A DNA stretch of 64,000 nt from Hysterangium stoloniferum (Eukaryota; Basidiomycota; Agaricomycetes; Hysterangiales; Hysterangiaceae). The DNA is taken from contig WHVD01000097.1 in assembly GCA_015178975.1 (NCBI GenBank), positions 124,001-188,000 of the forward strand, read 5' to 3'. Numbering within the stretch: the stretch's first letter is position 1; every line of letters begins with the position of its first letter. Below, in pieces: positions 1 to 11,842 of this stretch. The translations under genes were made by a program, and so were the position numbers. The notes beneath the pieces were generated by a model. The model saw nothing but the letters and a program-made list of their open reading frames with translations. It was not told the origin of the DNA and did no database searches.

Positions 1-1436
1 TTCCTTTGGAAGAAAGGCTTACAACGTAAATGTCGAGCCCTAGCTCGCCTGCTAGGGAGTGAATCAACGAGGTCTTGCCACTACCAAGTCAGGTCAATCA
101 GGATGATGCACTACGAATAGCTCGATCTGAATTCATACCTTCCCGGAACACCATGTAGCAGGTAACCTCGGCGGAAGGGGATACCTATATACACTCGATA
201 AGTCTATACCAAGTAGCCATGGAGTGCTGGATCCTCACCGCGCTCAGCGTACCAGTCCTCAGAGCGCAAAAAATCCTTACAGTCGTTGAGGATCATGTCC
301 TTGACGCCTGGTTCTAGGACGATACTACTCATGGGACGTTTCTGCCTAGCGCCATTCCAACGCCAACTTCCGTGACTAAGAAGCGGAGACCAAGACTGAT
401 GAGCAAGAGTATGTTTCTCGGTGGGTTCGGAAATGACTCACGCATCCGCAATGAAGATGTGGACACGGTGTTCAGCGTCTTTCTCGTAGGTACGCTTAGC
501 TTCAAGAACGAGCTGAGGTTAGACGCCCGCGATCAGATCGATTGATAAGTAAAGGTAGAAGACGACGGACCTTCTTCAAGACAGTGTTGTTCCTTGCGAC
601 GACGCTGTGGGGTTTAGAATGCCGGTGAATCATGTTGCAAAGAGGCACGATTAGTATATATGTATATATCTGACCTGATTTTGAGTTCTTGACAGTTGTA
701 GTGCTGATACCGTTGTCCACGGGTGATCCTGAGCCAGTGACCACGGTAGTAGATAGTGTGCGTAGTGTCTAAGAATTGATGCATGGATGTTTGACGACGT
801 TGTGTATTTTATTATTGCAGGGGATACTTACTCAGAGATGGCATAAATGCTACTTTCCGTTTTCTGCGACCATGAACAAGTGCTTCGTCTTCAGGTGCGT
901 CTTCATCATCTTCAAGATCTCCGGTTGTGGATTGGTTCAAAGACAATCTACCCGCTGAGCGGGTTGTAATCTCAAATTCTCTGGACCGACCCCAGGCAGG
1001 GTGCTGCATCAGGCGGTAAGACGAACTACTCTACATGTGTACAACTGTGTCTGAGATAAATACTACCTTTGACAACCAATGCATCAACCTGGGGACGACC
1101 ATATGTGAATATAGGACGAGTGCGAGTTGTATTTATCTCACCAATCATACGGGTAGTCCTCCTGGGAGAAAGTGGCCGTAAGGAAGAAGGCTGGGCGGGT
1201 TCAAAATTGTGAATGGCACGGCATATCGAGGTTGTCCTTACAATCTACAAAGCCATTCCATGCGCTCATAGATGCACGCCGGGCAGTCTCTACCGTACCA
1301 CCGAGGACCACGAGTTTCTACACGCCGACGTCAGCCATCCGGATTTGGATCCGGTACATAAGGGACCCACCAACGTATCCGAGATGGCATTTTGGTTGAC
1401 ACCAAATGGCGAGAGAAGGTTTGAAACAGCTTGCAT
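1..1436 (-). CDS. BCS1-like mitochondrial AAA ATPase, C-terminal part cut by window edge
   Basis: BCS1 proteins are inner-mitochondrial-membrane AAA ATPases; the founding member moves the Rieske iron-sulfur protein into complex III. Seen on the minus strand: a start at 1436 (MQAVSNLLSP), then after a short GTGGGT..GTGTAG intron the segment ISDTLKLVVLGGTVETARRA (membrane region), then WGRSREFEITTRS and RKRKVAFMPSL near 1000-830, QLVLEAKRTYEKDAEHRVHI near 515-455, RPMSSIVLEPGVKDMI near 340-285, and the Walker A GVPGSGKTSLIHSL near 160-60, split by an intron inside the AGT serine codon. These are the family's BCS1_N and AAA landmarks in order. Walker B and the C-terminus lie left of base 1. Basidiomycetes carry many BCS1 paralogs, so this need not be the Rieske chaperone itself. 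Exon edges other than the two named are approximate. Confidence 0.85.
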
Positions 1437-2347
1437 GTCGAATCTAGGAAGTTGGAGGAAGGGGAGAGGGAGAGGGAGGACGAGATAAGTAGGGGGTACA
1501 CGCCAGAATTTATAGGAATATTAGCACGCCTCGTGTGTGTAGATTGCCGCTAAGACGCCACCCTCTCTTTGGACATTTAATCACGGCGCTGCCTCTATAC
1601 AGCGATTGTAGGAGGACTATCCGCGGACGCAGTTTGCCTTAGCGCCCGCGTGACTTACTCCCCAAGGTTAGTTTAGAACTGAATAAATAAAAGGAAAAAT
1701 AAGCTCTGTCTAAACGAAACCCCAGGGTGTTAATTACGATAGTCGAATGTAATGTGGTGCTCGCAAGTGCTCGTAATGTGCCTCTTGGGTACCCGAATAA
1801 CGGCCTAGGAATTCACGTAAGTCAGTTGTGCGGGCGAGTTCTGCCGAAGATCCCTAATAGCCACTGCCTCGTGGCATATATCAGACCAATTATTTCAACC
1901 CAGCCAGAGAGAGACCCTCATATCGTGCCAATGCTGTGCATATCTGCCCATCAAGTGCAATGGAAGCCAGCGATATCGAGCCACTTGTTGGCACTCCCAA
2001 CCAACGAAAGCCTGCTCAGTGCTCACCGTCCTTGTCGACAAATTGACCTTACCGAGTATATACTTATAATATATATATGGACATCATCGTATAATATAGC
2101 GTGTATTACCCGGGTTGCCTCACTCCTTAGTCGGAGATCCCAGCCCAAGATCTCCTGCATTTACCGGTCCGTGCCAACCCATCTCAAAATCGGATGCGGA
2201 ACCTCCAAGCGTATGACTCTGTTTGGATCCCACGGTGGAAGGTTCTTTTGTGACTCATGTTCTTATCTGATTCACAAGTCTGTACTGCCTTCTAACCGCA
2301 CGCCATTCAGGTTTATCCCAAAGAAGCAAACCTCCTCTATCCTTATA
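1437..2347. other. Intergenic stretch, nothing firm
   Basis: A 239-codon plus-strand frame crosses 1727-2446, but its translation has no low-complexity relief, family motif or sensible codon use, so I do not call it. The minus strand between 2140 and 2300 has protein-looking fragments that might be a second exon of the doubtful gene at 2348-2599. Short TA-rich runs occur near 650-670 and 2060-2095. Confidence 0.5.
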
Positions 2348-2599
2348 TTATTTCCAGATGTGTTCTACCTTTTCATTCGTTGCGACGCCCATTTCCTTGC
2401 CTGCGATGGCAAACTCGTGTTTCCCCATCTCCTGGGACACTCCTGACGCCGAAATCCGGGGATCATCGAAACCGGAGTTTGCAGCTGTACGACATACACT
2501 GCCTCGAGAATCCTTGTAGTATGATGGCGGTGCTTTGTGATCCGCCGGTGGAACTTCGGGTTCACATCGCCTAGACATATAGGGGTTCTTAATTGGCAC
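2348..2599 (-). CDS. Possible small hypothetical gene (first exon)
   Basis: An 83-codon minus-strand frame (internal Met at 2578, MSRRCEPEVPP) has a hydrophilic, globular-looking composition. A possible GTAGAA donor lies near its end, and further open frames follow towards 2130. I do not recognise a family. It sits between the BCS1-like gene and SYS1 on the same strand, where a short gene would fit. It could equally be a chance frame. RNA evidence would decide. Confidence 0.22.
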   Translation of the reverse strand: MPIKNPYMSRRCEPEVPPADHKAPPSYYKDSRGSVCRTAANSGFDDPRISASGVSQEMGKHEFAIAGKEMGVATNEKVEHIWK

Positions 2600-2684
2600 T
2601 TAGTCAGAAGTTAACCTATAACTGCAGAATTAAGTACTCACAGTCGCAGTATAATGAACCGTGCAAGTGGCACACGTTGCAATT

Positions 2685-3594
2685 TTAGTCTCTACGAAGC
2701 TGTCCTAACTCCATGGAATCCACCACTAATCCACCGACGCGTATATTTCCGTCGGTAGTCTCCTCACTGTGGGAGCTGATACTGAGTCCCTCTTGCATCT
2801 CTCGTTTAACACATAATTGCTCTGCTAGGAGCGTCGTCAAACTCGTTCCAGAAATAACCATAACCCAGAAAAAGAGCGAGCTTGGGACTGCCGATGAATA
2901 ATACGTTGTGAGGATCAAGTGGTTTAGCATGAATGTCAGAGCGAAGTCCAAGATCAATCGCGGCCGTCGGACAAAGATGTATAAGTAATACACGCTGTGT
3001 GAGCGGCGGATTGATATCCAACAATGGTTCAAAGGCCAGTTTAGAACTACAATAGGGGAATATGCAGAGCAGGAATTGACGTACTCGATGATGGATGCGG
3101 CTAACCAAGCGAAGGCAATACACCAGCCTCGTCTGGGGTCAATCCGACTGTCCCACATACTCGACACCATTTGACCAGGTAAGAAACCCACATTAACTTC
3201 CTTCCCATCCATATGAAACCCTAATGTCGCGTCCAAGCCCCGCTGATCCTGCCCATGTAAACTGTGATAAATGGGCAGTGAACTCATCTCACGCCAGTCC
3301 ATGATGACACCGACGGTAGTCGCACCACCTGTTAGGCGCTTTAACTCCGCAGTGATGCGACAGATTGTATGTTTATGATGAGTACCTTCATAAGCCAGGG
3401 CATTCGGCTCCGCAAATATGGAAAGGAGAGGTGGCACGAGAAGACAAAGTGTCAAGTAATGGACTGATTGCAATGTTACAATCTGAGCCGGACATTTCAA
3501 TCTGAGTTATCGTGATCGTTTTCTAGGTAAAGTCTACCTGAGATATAATCAAGCATGGATCCCAACCCGAGTTGCGCGGTTTGAACGGCAGCAT
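2685..3594 (-). CDS. SYS1: SYS1 family Golgi membrane protein
   Basis: SYS1 is a small multi-pass Golgi protein; it recruits the Arl3/ARFRP1 GTPase to the trans-Golgi. The minus-strand start is at 3594: MLPFKPRNSGWDPCLIISQ matches the family N-terminus (WDPLLILSQ in animals). A GTAGAC..CAG intron follows, then IVTLQSVHYLTLCLLVPP (first membrane helix). A second intron (GTACGT..CACACAG, about 3087-2994) joins ..AASII to VYYLYIFVRRPRLILDF. The C-terminal block NHLILTTYYSSAVPSS..LLAEQLCVKREMQEG carries the family's conserved LDF-x-H-YYSS-P-E-LC-R pattern. A fungal-type loop of about 60 residues sits between helices 1 and 2. The stop is at 2685-2687. It is divergent to the peptidase gene. Confidence 0.88.
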
Positions 3595-3705
3595 AACGAG
3601 GAGAAAGAGTACGAATGACGTAAAGCGCCCGCGGACCGTGAAGGAATTAGCGACCATTTCCGTAAGACGGTAGCAGTCATCCTGCAGTTCTCACTATAGG
3701 CGACC
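3595..3705. promoter_or_regulatory. Divergent promoter region between SYS1 and the dipeptidyl peptidase
   Basis: Only 111 bases separate the two start codons, so both genes must share or overlap core promoter sequence. No clear TATA box is seen. Short T- and CT-rich runs could be initiator regions. Confidence 0.6.
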
Positions 3706-6700
3706 ATGGTGGGCTCAAACTATCAGCCACTTCCTCGGGAAGACGACACCGAGAGTGCCCACCAAGGCTTGCCCAGGGATGGTGTGAATGCTGCTAAAGA
3801 CGATCCCGTTTTTGTTCGTCCGCTAGTATACTACAATGACGGCCGTTTCTCTCCCCCGAGCTCTGTGGAAGAAAGCGAGGAAACTTTGCTAGATCAAGAC
3901 GAAAATCACAATGCAGTGTTTGGCAGAGGTGATAATGATATCCAAGATGAGGAAAGCTTTGGCAAAGGATATGAATCCAATCACAAGGTATGTACGTTTC
4001 TCAAATTGCATTCAGCTCCCTCCATTTACCCGTGTTGTATTTATTCAGCATTCTTCCCCTATACGATACCTTTTGATATGTTTAGCAACCATTCTTGGGT
4101 TAGGTGTAGCGATTGCCCTGTTCTCTGCCTCTTCATTCTCGGGCAAAACGAAGACACGGGGTTTACGGCATATCACAATGGACCATATTTTTAATGGTAC
4201 GTTTCGTACCGATAAGAAATCCTTAAATTGGGTACCAGAAGGTATGAAGAAACGGCCCGCCAGATCCGACGATTTTTCACGCATGGCTTTGTTCTACCAG
4301 CTGGAGACGGCGTGTTTTCCATAAATGAATTTGGACTCATCAAGTTGGTTGATTTGAAGACAAATTCAACAACGGTACTTCTTAGAAATAGAGATGTGCG
4401 AGACGTAAGTGCCAGCCACATAAGTTTTGACGGGGTACCTGATTGCTGTACTGCAGGCGAATGGTCTCGTTTTGTACTGGTCAGATTGGAAGCTGTCACC
4501 TGATATGAATTACATTCTATTCAAGGCGAACTATAGGAAGGTAGGATGGTCCTCTTTTTCAAAAGTTGAGATGTTGACTTGATGTTCTACCCTATCCAGC
4601 AATGGCGCTGGTCAAGTTTTGGGAATTATTACATTCATAGGCTGTCGGATCACTCGACCTACCCTATGGTTCCACCTTCTGACCCCTCAAAAATAGCGTA
4701 TGCCACTTGGTCCCCAACAGGAGATGCGATTGCCTTTGTCTCTGAGAATGATCTTTACGTACTGCCTTCTGCAGAGTCAATAATCATTGTACTTTTTATC
4801 GTTTAACTCGCTGACATTTCTCAACAGTGTGTCTACTGCCCCAATTCGTGTCACCTCCACTGGTAACACTTCGCTTTTCAATGGAGTTCCTGATTGGGTT
4901 TACGAAGAAGAAGTCTTCAGCGCTGATTCGGCGCTATGGTGGAGTCCTGATTCTAGTCGCATCGCATTCCTTCGCTCGGACGAAACTGAAGTAAACGAAT
5001 ATACCTTCCCGATTTATAACCCTACCACAGACGCTTTTAAGGTAAACCCCTATACGGATTTCGTCACTATGAAATATCCGAAGCCCGGCTATCCCAATCC
5101 CCTGGTCTCTGTCCATGTTTTCGATCTGCATGCATATCAAAATCAGATTGCAACACTGGCAGGCCCTCCCAATAACTTCACACAGGAAGTGACATGGATC
5201 GGGCGACGAGATCCTACGGATAGCATAATCCAAGAAGTGACCTGGCTGACTGACACAACTCTCCTTATAAAAGAGGTTAGCCGTGCTGCCGATGCTGGAA
5301 GTGTCGTTGTTTGTAACTTGGCTACACAAGAGGCCGGTCTACTGGCTTCTGGGACAGTTGTTCGACGGTTAGGAAAGGATGGCGAGGAAGGTGACGAGGG
5401 ATGGATTGAAGCTGTAAGTCATATTTATTTTAATGTGATTCTCTTTACAGGATTGGTAATATTCAATATATTTCCAGTCCCAAACTGTGTACCGCTTATC
5501 TGCATCTGTGGGACTTGATGATGGCGCGTATTTAGACATAGTACCAACGAAGGATGGATTCAATCACATTGCTCTATTTAATCCTGCTAGCTCCTCTACT
5601 CCAACGTGGTTGACTTCGGGTCAAGAAGAAGTCACTCAACTTCTTACGGTGGACACAAATCGTAAACTACTGTCCGTCAACAGTATATCTTGTAAAATGG
5701 TCATGAAATTTATCTTTATTATGCCAGCTATTATTTAACTGCAGGTCAAACTGGGACGGGAAGAAAACTTCTTTCAGCATCCCTCCCAGCAAATACGGGG
5801 GACACAACCCCCACCAGCCCAATTGCGCTTACGACGGGGGATGACGCAAAAAATCCGCCGTATTACTCAGCTGATTTTTCCCCAGAGGCCGGCTTTTACT
5901 TACTCAGTTATAATGGACCACATGTACCATGGCAGCGACTGGTCAAAGTTGGTGATCCAAGTACATCTTTGATTCATACCCTCGGCGCGTTCTAACCATA
6001 TGGCATTAAAATAGGTTATGACAATATACTCACGGATAATGCACGTTTAAATACTACTGTGGCAGAATATTTTGCCCCAGATATCATCTATTCGACTATA
6101 GAAAATGATGGTTATGGTTGGCCATCTTTCTCGATTATCTCGTGTTAAAATTTATTGTCGCCGATAGAATTTAATACCGTCGAAATTCGCCCTCCTCATA
6201 TGGATATCTCGGGGCGGACTCAATATCCCGTCCTATTTCGTGTGTAAGTCATGAACTCCCTAACCTGTTAGGATAATACCTCACAGGCATGTATAGTTAT
6301 GGCGGCCCAGGGTCGCAAACAGTGGATACCCAATTCAACCGGGATTGGCATCACTTCCTAGCGTGTACCTTACAGTACATCGTTGTTGTTGTTGACGGCA
6401 GAGGGACTGGATACAAGGGGCGACAGCTACGCAACCCAGTAAAAGGAAATCTAGGGTTTTGGGAAACCAGAGATCAGATATACGCGGCGAAGTAGTTTTA
6501 TGCCTTTATTCTTCTTTCATTCTCACAGTTTGAGAACAGGGTATGGGCAGCAAAGGGTTACGTTGATGCCAAGCGGATTGGCGTTTGGGGTTGGGTGAGC
6601 CCAAGCCGGCCTTTTTCGTAATATTATGTGATGTATGCTAATATGTACATTTAGTCGTATGGTGGCTTTATGGCTGCTAAAGTCGTGGAGGCAGATGCAG

Positions 6701-7310
6701 GTGTCCATAGTCTTGCCATGTCGGTTGCTGTATGGATTTCATTTTCATTCGAACTTTTGCCTGTACTTATGTTCGTAACAGCCGGTGACGAGTTGGCTTT
6801 TATATGGTGCGTACATCTATGTATTGTCTTTGGCGACTCATCCCCCGTATTAATGCGAACATGACAATGAGTAGATACTATCTATACAGAACGGTATATG
6901 GGACTTCCACAAACGAATGAGGGTGGTTATGTGAACGCATCGATCAGCAACGTTACCGCTTTTAATCACGTTGATTACTTGTTGGCACATGGCAGCGGTG
7001 ATGATAATGGTCTCTCCTCTGACACTGCTCGATGAATATATCTAATTTCTGTATAGTCCACTTTGCGAACACTGCGCATCTGTTGGACATGTTCACAGCG
7101 TCCCAAGTCCGTGGCTATAGCTTCCGCATGTTCACAGATAGGTAAGAGTCTTTCCCTCGATTTGGAAGAATGAAGTCTGACCCCTAGGCCTATAGCGATC
7201 ACTCTATTAACACACGTGGTGCCAATCGTGAAGTCTACGAGTTTCTGACCTCGTTCCTGACGGAGAAGTGGGGAAACTTAGGTGCACGCAAGGTTAACGC
7301 ACCTAAATGA
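3706..7310 (+). CDS. Type II membrane dipeptidyl peptidase, Ste13/DAP/DPP4 family (S9B)
   Basis: This serine peptidase should cleave X-Pro or X-Ala dipeptides from N-termini; in yeast Ste13 does this to mating pheromone in the late Golgi and Dap2 acts in the vacuole. The N-terminus from [13 protein letters not shown] is an acidic cytosolic tail (exon 3706-3987), followed by one signal anchor, [20 protein letters not shown] (near 4070-4130). Then comes the eight-bladed propeller, including [20 protein letters not shown] with the double-Glu that binds the substrate amino end (near 4890-4950). The hydrolase domain has YSYGGPGSQ (6289), the nucleophile GWSYGGFM split by an intron after GW (near 6595/6656), Asp in GSGDDNVHF (near 6995-7065) and His in [10 protein letters not shown] (near 7140-7215). 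I could follow more than ten short GT-AG introns with phases that restore the family sequence, including the FRMYSYGG join with a GTGTGT donor near 6240. The full catalytic triad is present and no disabling change was seen. The TGA stop is at 7308. Confidence 0.93.
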
Positions 7311-7620
7311 CTATATATTTATTTAGTTGGATCAAAGGTATATTCAGAATGCCTCGAGGATGTGGTCTATTTGTAATTTTGTTTTGGCTGGCCATGCGCC
7401 AGACGTTGGGATGTATGCAAATACCCACTGCTAAAAATCTTCGACACTATTTTTCTGATAATCCTATCGTGCACAACCTTCAGTAATTAACGTCACTCAT
7501 CCTCCGAAATTTCTGCAGTTTCGGAACGATCGACTGCCAATGTGCGCTTCAGTTTACAGGCCGACCATTAATATGTTATTCAATCCAGAACAAAGCCAGA
7601 TTTGGAACTTATATACACAA
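7311..7620. other. Intergenic sequence, gene/transposon boundary
   Basis: AT-rich 3' flank of the peptidase gene with no frame or repeat that I recognise. It is the last non-transposon sequence in the window. Confidence 0.6.
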
Positions 7621-8180
7621 ACTAGACTTCCCAACTTCAAGAAGGTTAAGCGGCCTTGGATTGTTCCCCATTCTCCAACCGTGACGATAAGCTTGGCCCT
7701 CATGGGATGAATGTTGAGGGCCCACCCATCATCTCAGACATTGCCAGGCCAGAACCTCACTGTTCCTCTGCTAAGTTGGGGAGTAATAGAAGGTGACTGG
7801 GACAGTTTCCATGAGCCCTTGTTCCCTTCTCTGACCTGGAAGAAATGGAAGCCTGTAGACAACAGGACAAATAATTTCATGAGTGCAAGTAGAATTCAAG
7901 GCAGAAAAGAAACAGAAGAGAGAGGAATGGATGAAGAAGCAAGGGAATGGAAGGGGTGCCTTCTAAGCATTACAGAAGAGCCTGGGCTGACAGGTCCTAG
8001 CACTATCATACCATCTAAGGGTAGGAAATGGCAGGATTTCACAGAGATGGATTGCAGTGATGGAGGCACCCCATCCATACAAGCCATTGGGATATAAGGA
8101 GGAAGAAGATTGAGAGAACTACTTTTCATGATTAGGAATTCACCAAGTGCTTCAAATCAAAGGAAATCCCTCTCACTCAG
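7621..8180 (+). pseudogene. Decayed 5' piece of retrotransposon ORF3
   Basis: LPNFKKVKR near 7640 matches the ORF3 N-terminal signature (FPNFKRIP in element C, LPKFKKV in A and B). KWQDFTEMDCSDGGTPS near 8027-8080 matches the ORF3 core KW-DFAET-SDGGTPC. Between them the frame is partly open from 7711 to 8097. The remainder of ORF3 is lost and L2 sequence follows directly at 8181, so this is the stump of an old L2-type element. Confidence 0.7.
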
Positions 8181-8358
8181 TGTGAGAGGTACGGTGAAAT
8201 ATACTCAGGAAATATAGTCTGGATGAGCTCATACTATATTTCCATTATTATTTCTACTTTCTCTCTATTTTATTATACACTTATATTTAGTTTGATGACC
8301 TATGTATGTGGTACATTGACTCTTGTGGGTGCACACAAGCCAGACTTATGTATTCTAG

Positions 8359-9200
8359 TGTTACAACCGGACAATCCCGCCAGACTCCGGGCACTAACCC
8401 GTACACCCCCACGCGCTACAAGCACCAATCGTCTGTTTATAGGATTTCCTGCCCAGACTCCGTTACGTCAAGACTCGTTACGTTCGACCTCATTACAACA
8501 CATATCAGTCACTGGACTTCCCCCGGACTCTGTCTCTGTCTATGTCCATCTTCGTCCCACGCATCAGTCACCGGTCCCCACTTAGAATCCCGTCACCACT
8601 CTAATCGAGCCCCATTCCCGTTTTAGTCAAATGACCTGTCACGATTTAGGACTCCGCTCCCGCTCCATTTCCCATTATGGGTTATGCTTTGTCACGATTC
8701 GGACTCCGCTCCCTTCCATCCCGTTCCTAACACCAATTTGGTGTTTACTATTCCCGTTTTATGTTTTGTTAGTTTCGTTTCATTATTACTGGATTTGGTA
8801 TGTCATGCATTCCACAGTCTATATAAACTGGCAGATGTTGTACATACAATCCAGTCAGAAAATTAGCTTAGATTCCCCCCAGTAATCTAATAATATTTTC
8901 TGCTCTAAAACCTTACTCGATCCACATCGCTCGCACTAGTCGGAGCCCACGGGCTCCGGCGCATCTACATATCTCTCTCAACCAACTCGACTCACAACCC
9001 ACGACCTCCGACTTACGACCCACGACCTGACTTACGACCTACAACCCACGAACCCCGTCCGGACTCCCTGGGATCCCCATCCGTCCGTTTGAAATTGGAC
9101 AACACAATCTAGCGAGGGCGCAGCCTATAAGCTGAAGCCAAGTCCTACCGGATATCCTGCGGGTTTCTCTGGAGACCCGGCCTGTGTGTGTATCCTAACA
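8359..9200 (+). repeat. L4-type LTR, inserted in L2
   Basis: 842 bp bounded by TGTTACAACC and TATCCTAACA, so its ends are the inverted pair TGTTA/TAACA typical of LTRs. Its first 40 bases recur, inverted, at 60873-60912. Near 8995-9056 it carries short repeats of the form ACGACC. There is no matching target duplication (TCTAG left, CTACA right), and L2 sequence is missing at the joint, so this copy was reshaped after or during insertion. Confidence 0.6.
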
Positions 9201-9394
9201 CTACATCTGCACTACTCTATTATTTGACTCTCTCATTACTCTCTTCTACAGCAGTCATTTGGAATCGCACTTAACAGTCGATTCCCTTTATTTGTTTTAG
9301 CTCTCTACTCTACTTTAGATAGCTATTTCACTCAACCATGTTGAACTAAGTAGTCAATACCCGTTTGGTCTATATTAGACTTAGACAGTCAATA

Positions 9395-10728
9395 TGTAAG
9401 CCTGGCGCCCCAGTCTTACTCATTGTCCTTTTGTTCCACTCCTTTGTTCTCATTGTCCTTTTGTTCCACTCCCTTGTTCCACTCCCTTGTTCCACTCCCT
9501 TTGTTCTACCATGTGATCACAGCATATAAAGCCTAGGTAGTTTTCCTTCTCTTTCCTTACTGTATGCTGCACTTGCCTGTATCCTGTCTTGTTCTGGACA
9601 ATACACCGTGGTCCTGTCAACTCGTGTGACCGCCAGTGATCCCAATTGACGACGGGATTACACTTTTTTTTTGACATCGGCCATTCTTTTATTTTACTCT
9701 GCATTCTGGACGACACCGCTGTAACTCAGTTCACTCGTCAGACCGCTTGTTCACATTCCCTAGCGTTCCACACTCCCTTGTCCCGTACACGCCCTGCAAC
9801 CTCGCGTATACCGTGCCGCTGCGCACCCTTGCACGTGCTCCCCGTGCACATATGCACCGCCGCGCACCCTCGCACGCGCACCCCCCACACGTACGCGCCA
9901 CCGCACCGCCCCGCCGCTGCACACCCTTGCAGATGTACGCGCGCTCCCGCACGCCCCCGCACCCTCGCACGCGCACCCCACACGTATGCGCCACCGCGCC
10001 GCCCCGCCGCTGCGCACCCTTGCACACGTACGTGCGCTCCCGCACGCCCCCGCACCGTCGTCGAGCGCCTCTGAGTACACTCGCGCGCAAGCACCGCCAA
10101 CCCAGAATGCAAATTGGATGGGCTGGAAGGTCCTCACCGATGCGGGTTGGACCACGCATGTCAGTCGTGGACGCACCTGACTGGCCTCACTAGTGCCAAT
10201 GTGATCGCAAATTGGGTTTTTTTTAATGTTAGCTCACCTTTTAATCGCCGTGTCAAATTTCCGTCATCATCGCGCATTTTTCTGGACCGGATTCACGGAC
10301 TCCGCCGCCTGAGGCTCCACATTGACAGAGGAGGTCCAACAGGGTTGAATTTGGGGTAGTGGGTTGGCTTTTGTGTGGGGAGGGTCGTGAGTGTGACAAT
10401 CCAGCCTTGCGTGCATGAAATTGTTTAGTTCTAGTTATTTGGAGTAGTTGGTTTGTTTTTGTGTGGGGAGGGGTGTAAGCCTGGCACCCCAGTCTTACTC
10501 ATTGTCCTTTTGTTCCACTCCTTTGTTCTCATTGTCCTTTTGTTCCACTCCCTTGTTCCACTCCCTTTGTTCTACCATGTGATCACAGCATATAAAGCCT
10601 AGGTAGTTTTCCTTCTCTTTCCTTACCATACGCTGCACTTGCCTGTATCCTGTCTTGTTCTGGACAATACACCGTGGTCCTGTCAACTCGTGTGACCGCC
10701 AGTGATCCCAATTGACGACGGGATTACA
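9395..10728 (+). mobile_element. TRIM-like miniature LTR retrotransposon with intact target duplication
   Basis: Two direct repeats, 9395-9662 (268 bp) and 10474-10728 (255 bp), both run from TGTAAGCCTGGC to GACGGGATTACA. Their 13-bp length difference is one extra copy of a TTGTTCCACTCCC unit. The whole 1334-bp unit is flanked by CAATA on both sides (9390-9394 and 10729-10733) in L2. A purine run, TGTGGGGAGGGG, ends right before the second repeat, as a polypurine tract should. The 811-bp interior has no gag or pol; it holds a GC-rich minisatellite. An obvious tRNA primer site after the first repeat is not seen (T-run instead). Confidence 0.82.
9820..10070. repeat. GC-rich minisatellite inside the TRIM-like element
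   Basis: CpG-rich sequence made of CGCACC-type words, including two roughly 93-bp imperfect tandem units (each starting GCGCCACCGC and containing CCGCCCCGCCGCTGC). Long stop-free frames occur in most of the six frames. That follows from base composition, so none is called as a gene. Confidence 0.75.
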
Positions 10729-10847
10729 CAATACATCTTTGTGTCATACCTAAATGGTCGATATTCTTCGTATATAGAACGGTTAGAACTTCCACCACTC
10801 TTCACACTCAGGGACATGGCAAAGAACTACATAGTTCAGAAGCTTCC

Positions 10848-10912
10848 TGTGAAGAGTGGTAGAAATTCTGACCACTCAATATATGAAGAATATTGTCCCA
10901 CTAGGTATGATA
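10848..10912 (-). repeat. 65-bp fragment of an LTR 3' end
   Basis: TGTGAAGAGTGGTAGAAATT at 10848 is the reversed terminal sequence shared by L2 and L3 LTRs. It ends abruptly before the Tc1-type inverted repeat. Confidence 0.55.
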
Positions 10913-10917
10913 CGGTG

Positions 10918-11122
10918 AGGGACAAAACCCTTCCAATGATTTTTAGTTGTGCAAGGATTCTTGAATAACTCAAGAACCACTGTAGATACAGACCTGAAAT
11001 TTTGTGGATGGTTAGGTTTATATGTTATCTATATGCCCTTAAAATATTATGACATAAGCATTAGTATTTCCTATGCTATAAACAAAGCACTAATAAAATC
11101 ACATTGGAAGGGTTTTGTCCCT
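10918..11122. repeat. 21-bp perfect inverted repeat at the Tc1-type terminus
   Basis: AGGGACAAAACCCTTCC at 10918 returns as its reverse complement ending at 11122, with 163 bases between. The pair lies just past the transposase C-terminus, so it is either a terminal plus subterminal repeat pair or a tiny internal-deletion derivative. Confidence 0.7.
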
Positions 11123-11842
11123 GGTATAAAAAGAACACAAATCAAACAATCTAGTACTTGGTATAGCCTCCCTTGGCCTCCCTTGGCCTCCAAAACAGCC
11201 TCAACCCTTCTAGGCATACTCTCTGTCAAGTTCTGACAAGTAGAGGCAGGGATCTTCTCCCACTCTGTCTGAACCCTCTCCCACAACTCATGAATACTCT
11301 TAGGTGCCACTTCATATTCTCCCAGCCTCTTTTTGAGGTGGTACCAGAGATCTTCAATTGGATTAAGGTCAGTAGACTGAGGGTTTAGGATAATCCATTG
11401 TCTTTAAACCAATTGGTGGCCTTCTTGCTCTTGTGTTTGGGGTCATTGTCTTGCTGAAAGACCACATCTTCTGTGTTCTTGTCATAATACTCCATGGTTG
11501 CTTGAAGTTCATCTTCCAGAATGCTAACATAAAGGTCAGCATCCATCCATCCACCAATCTTGATGGAATATCCTGGTCCTTCCCATAACATACAGCCCCA
11601 CAACATCAGATTTCCTCCTCCAAACCTGACTGTACCCTCAACCAGTCTCTCTCCTGCCCTTTTCCACACTTACTTCCTCCCATCTGACCCCAAATGATTG
11701 ATTTTTGTCTCATCTGACCAAACAATCCTCTTCCAATCATCCACAGTCCAGTCCTTGTGTGCCAGAGCAAGGTCCATCCTTGCCTCCTATGGCTCTTAGT
11801 GAGTAAAGGCCTTTTTCTCTTCACCACAGCCCTCATTCCAGC

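Larger units (their letters stand above)
8181..10806 (+). mobile_element. L2 LTR split by two later insertions
   Basis: L2 sequence starts at TGTGAGAGGTACGG (8181) and ends at ..CCACTCTTCACA (10806). It is interrupted by an L4 LTR (8359-9200), where about 150 bases of L2 are also missing, and by the TRIM-like element (9395-10728). The three L2 pieces are 8181-8358, 9201-9394 and 10729-10806. Confidence 0.8.

Noticed and set aside
1727-2446. 239-codon plus-strand frame
   Set aside because: The composition looks random, no family motif is present, it overlaps the flank of minus-strand genes, and no intron pattern supports it.
9646-10193. Several 120-150 codon frames in the TRIM-like element
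   Set aside because: Same cause: GC-rich tandem repeats, Arg/Ala/His/Pro-only translations, overlapping on both strands.
10918-11122. Stand-alone MITE
   Set aside because: The inverted repeat is directly beside the Tc1 transposase C-terminus, so a terminal/subterminal repeat of that element is simpler; no TA duplication pair was clear.
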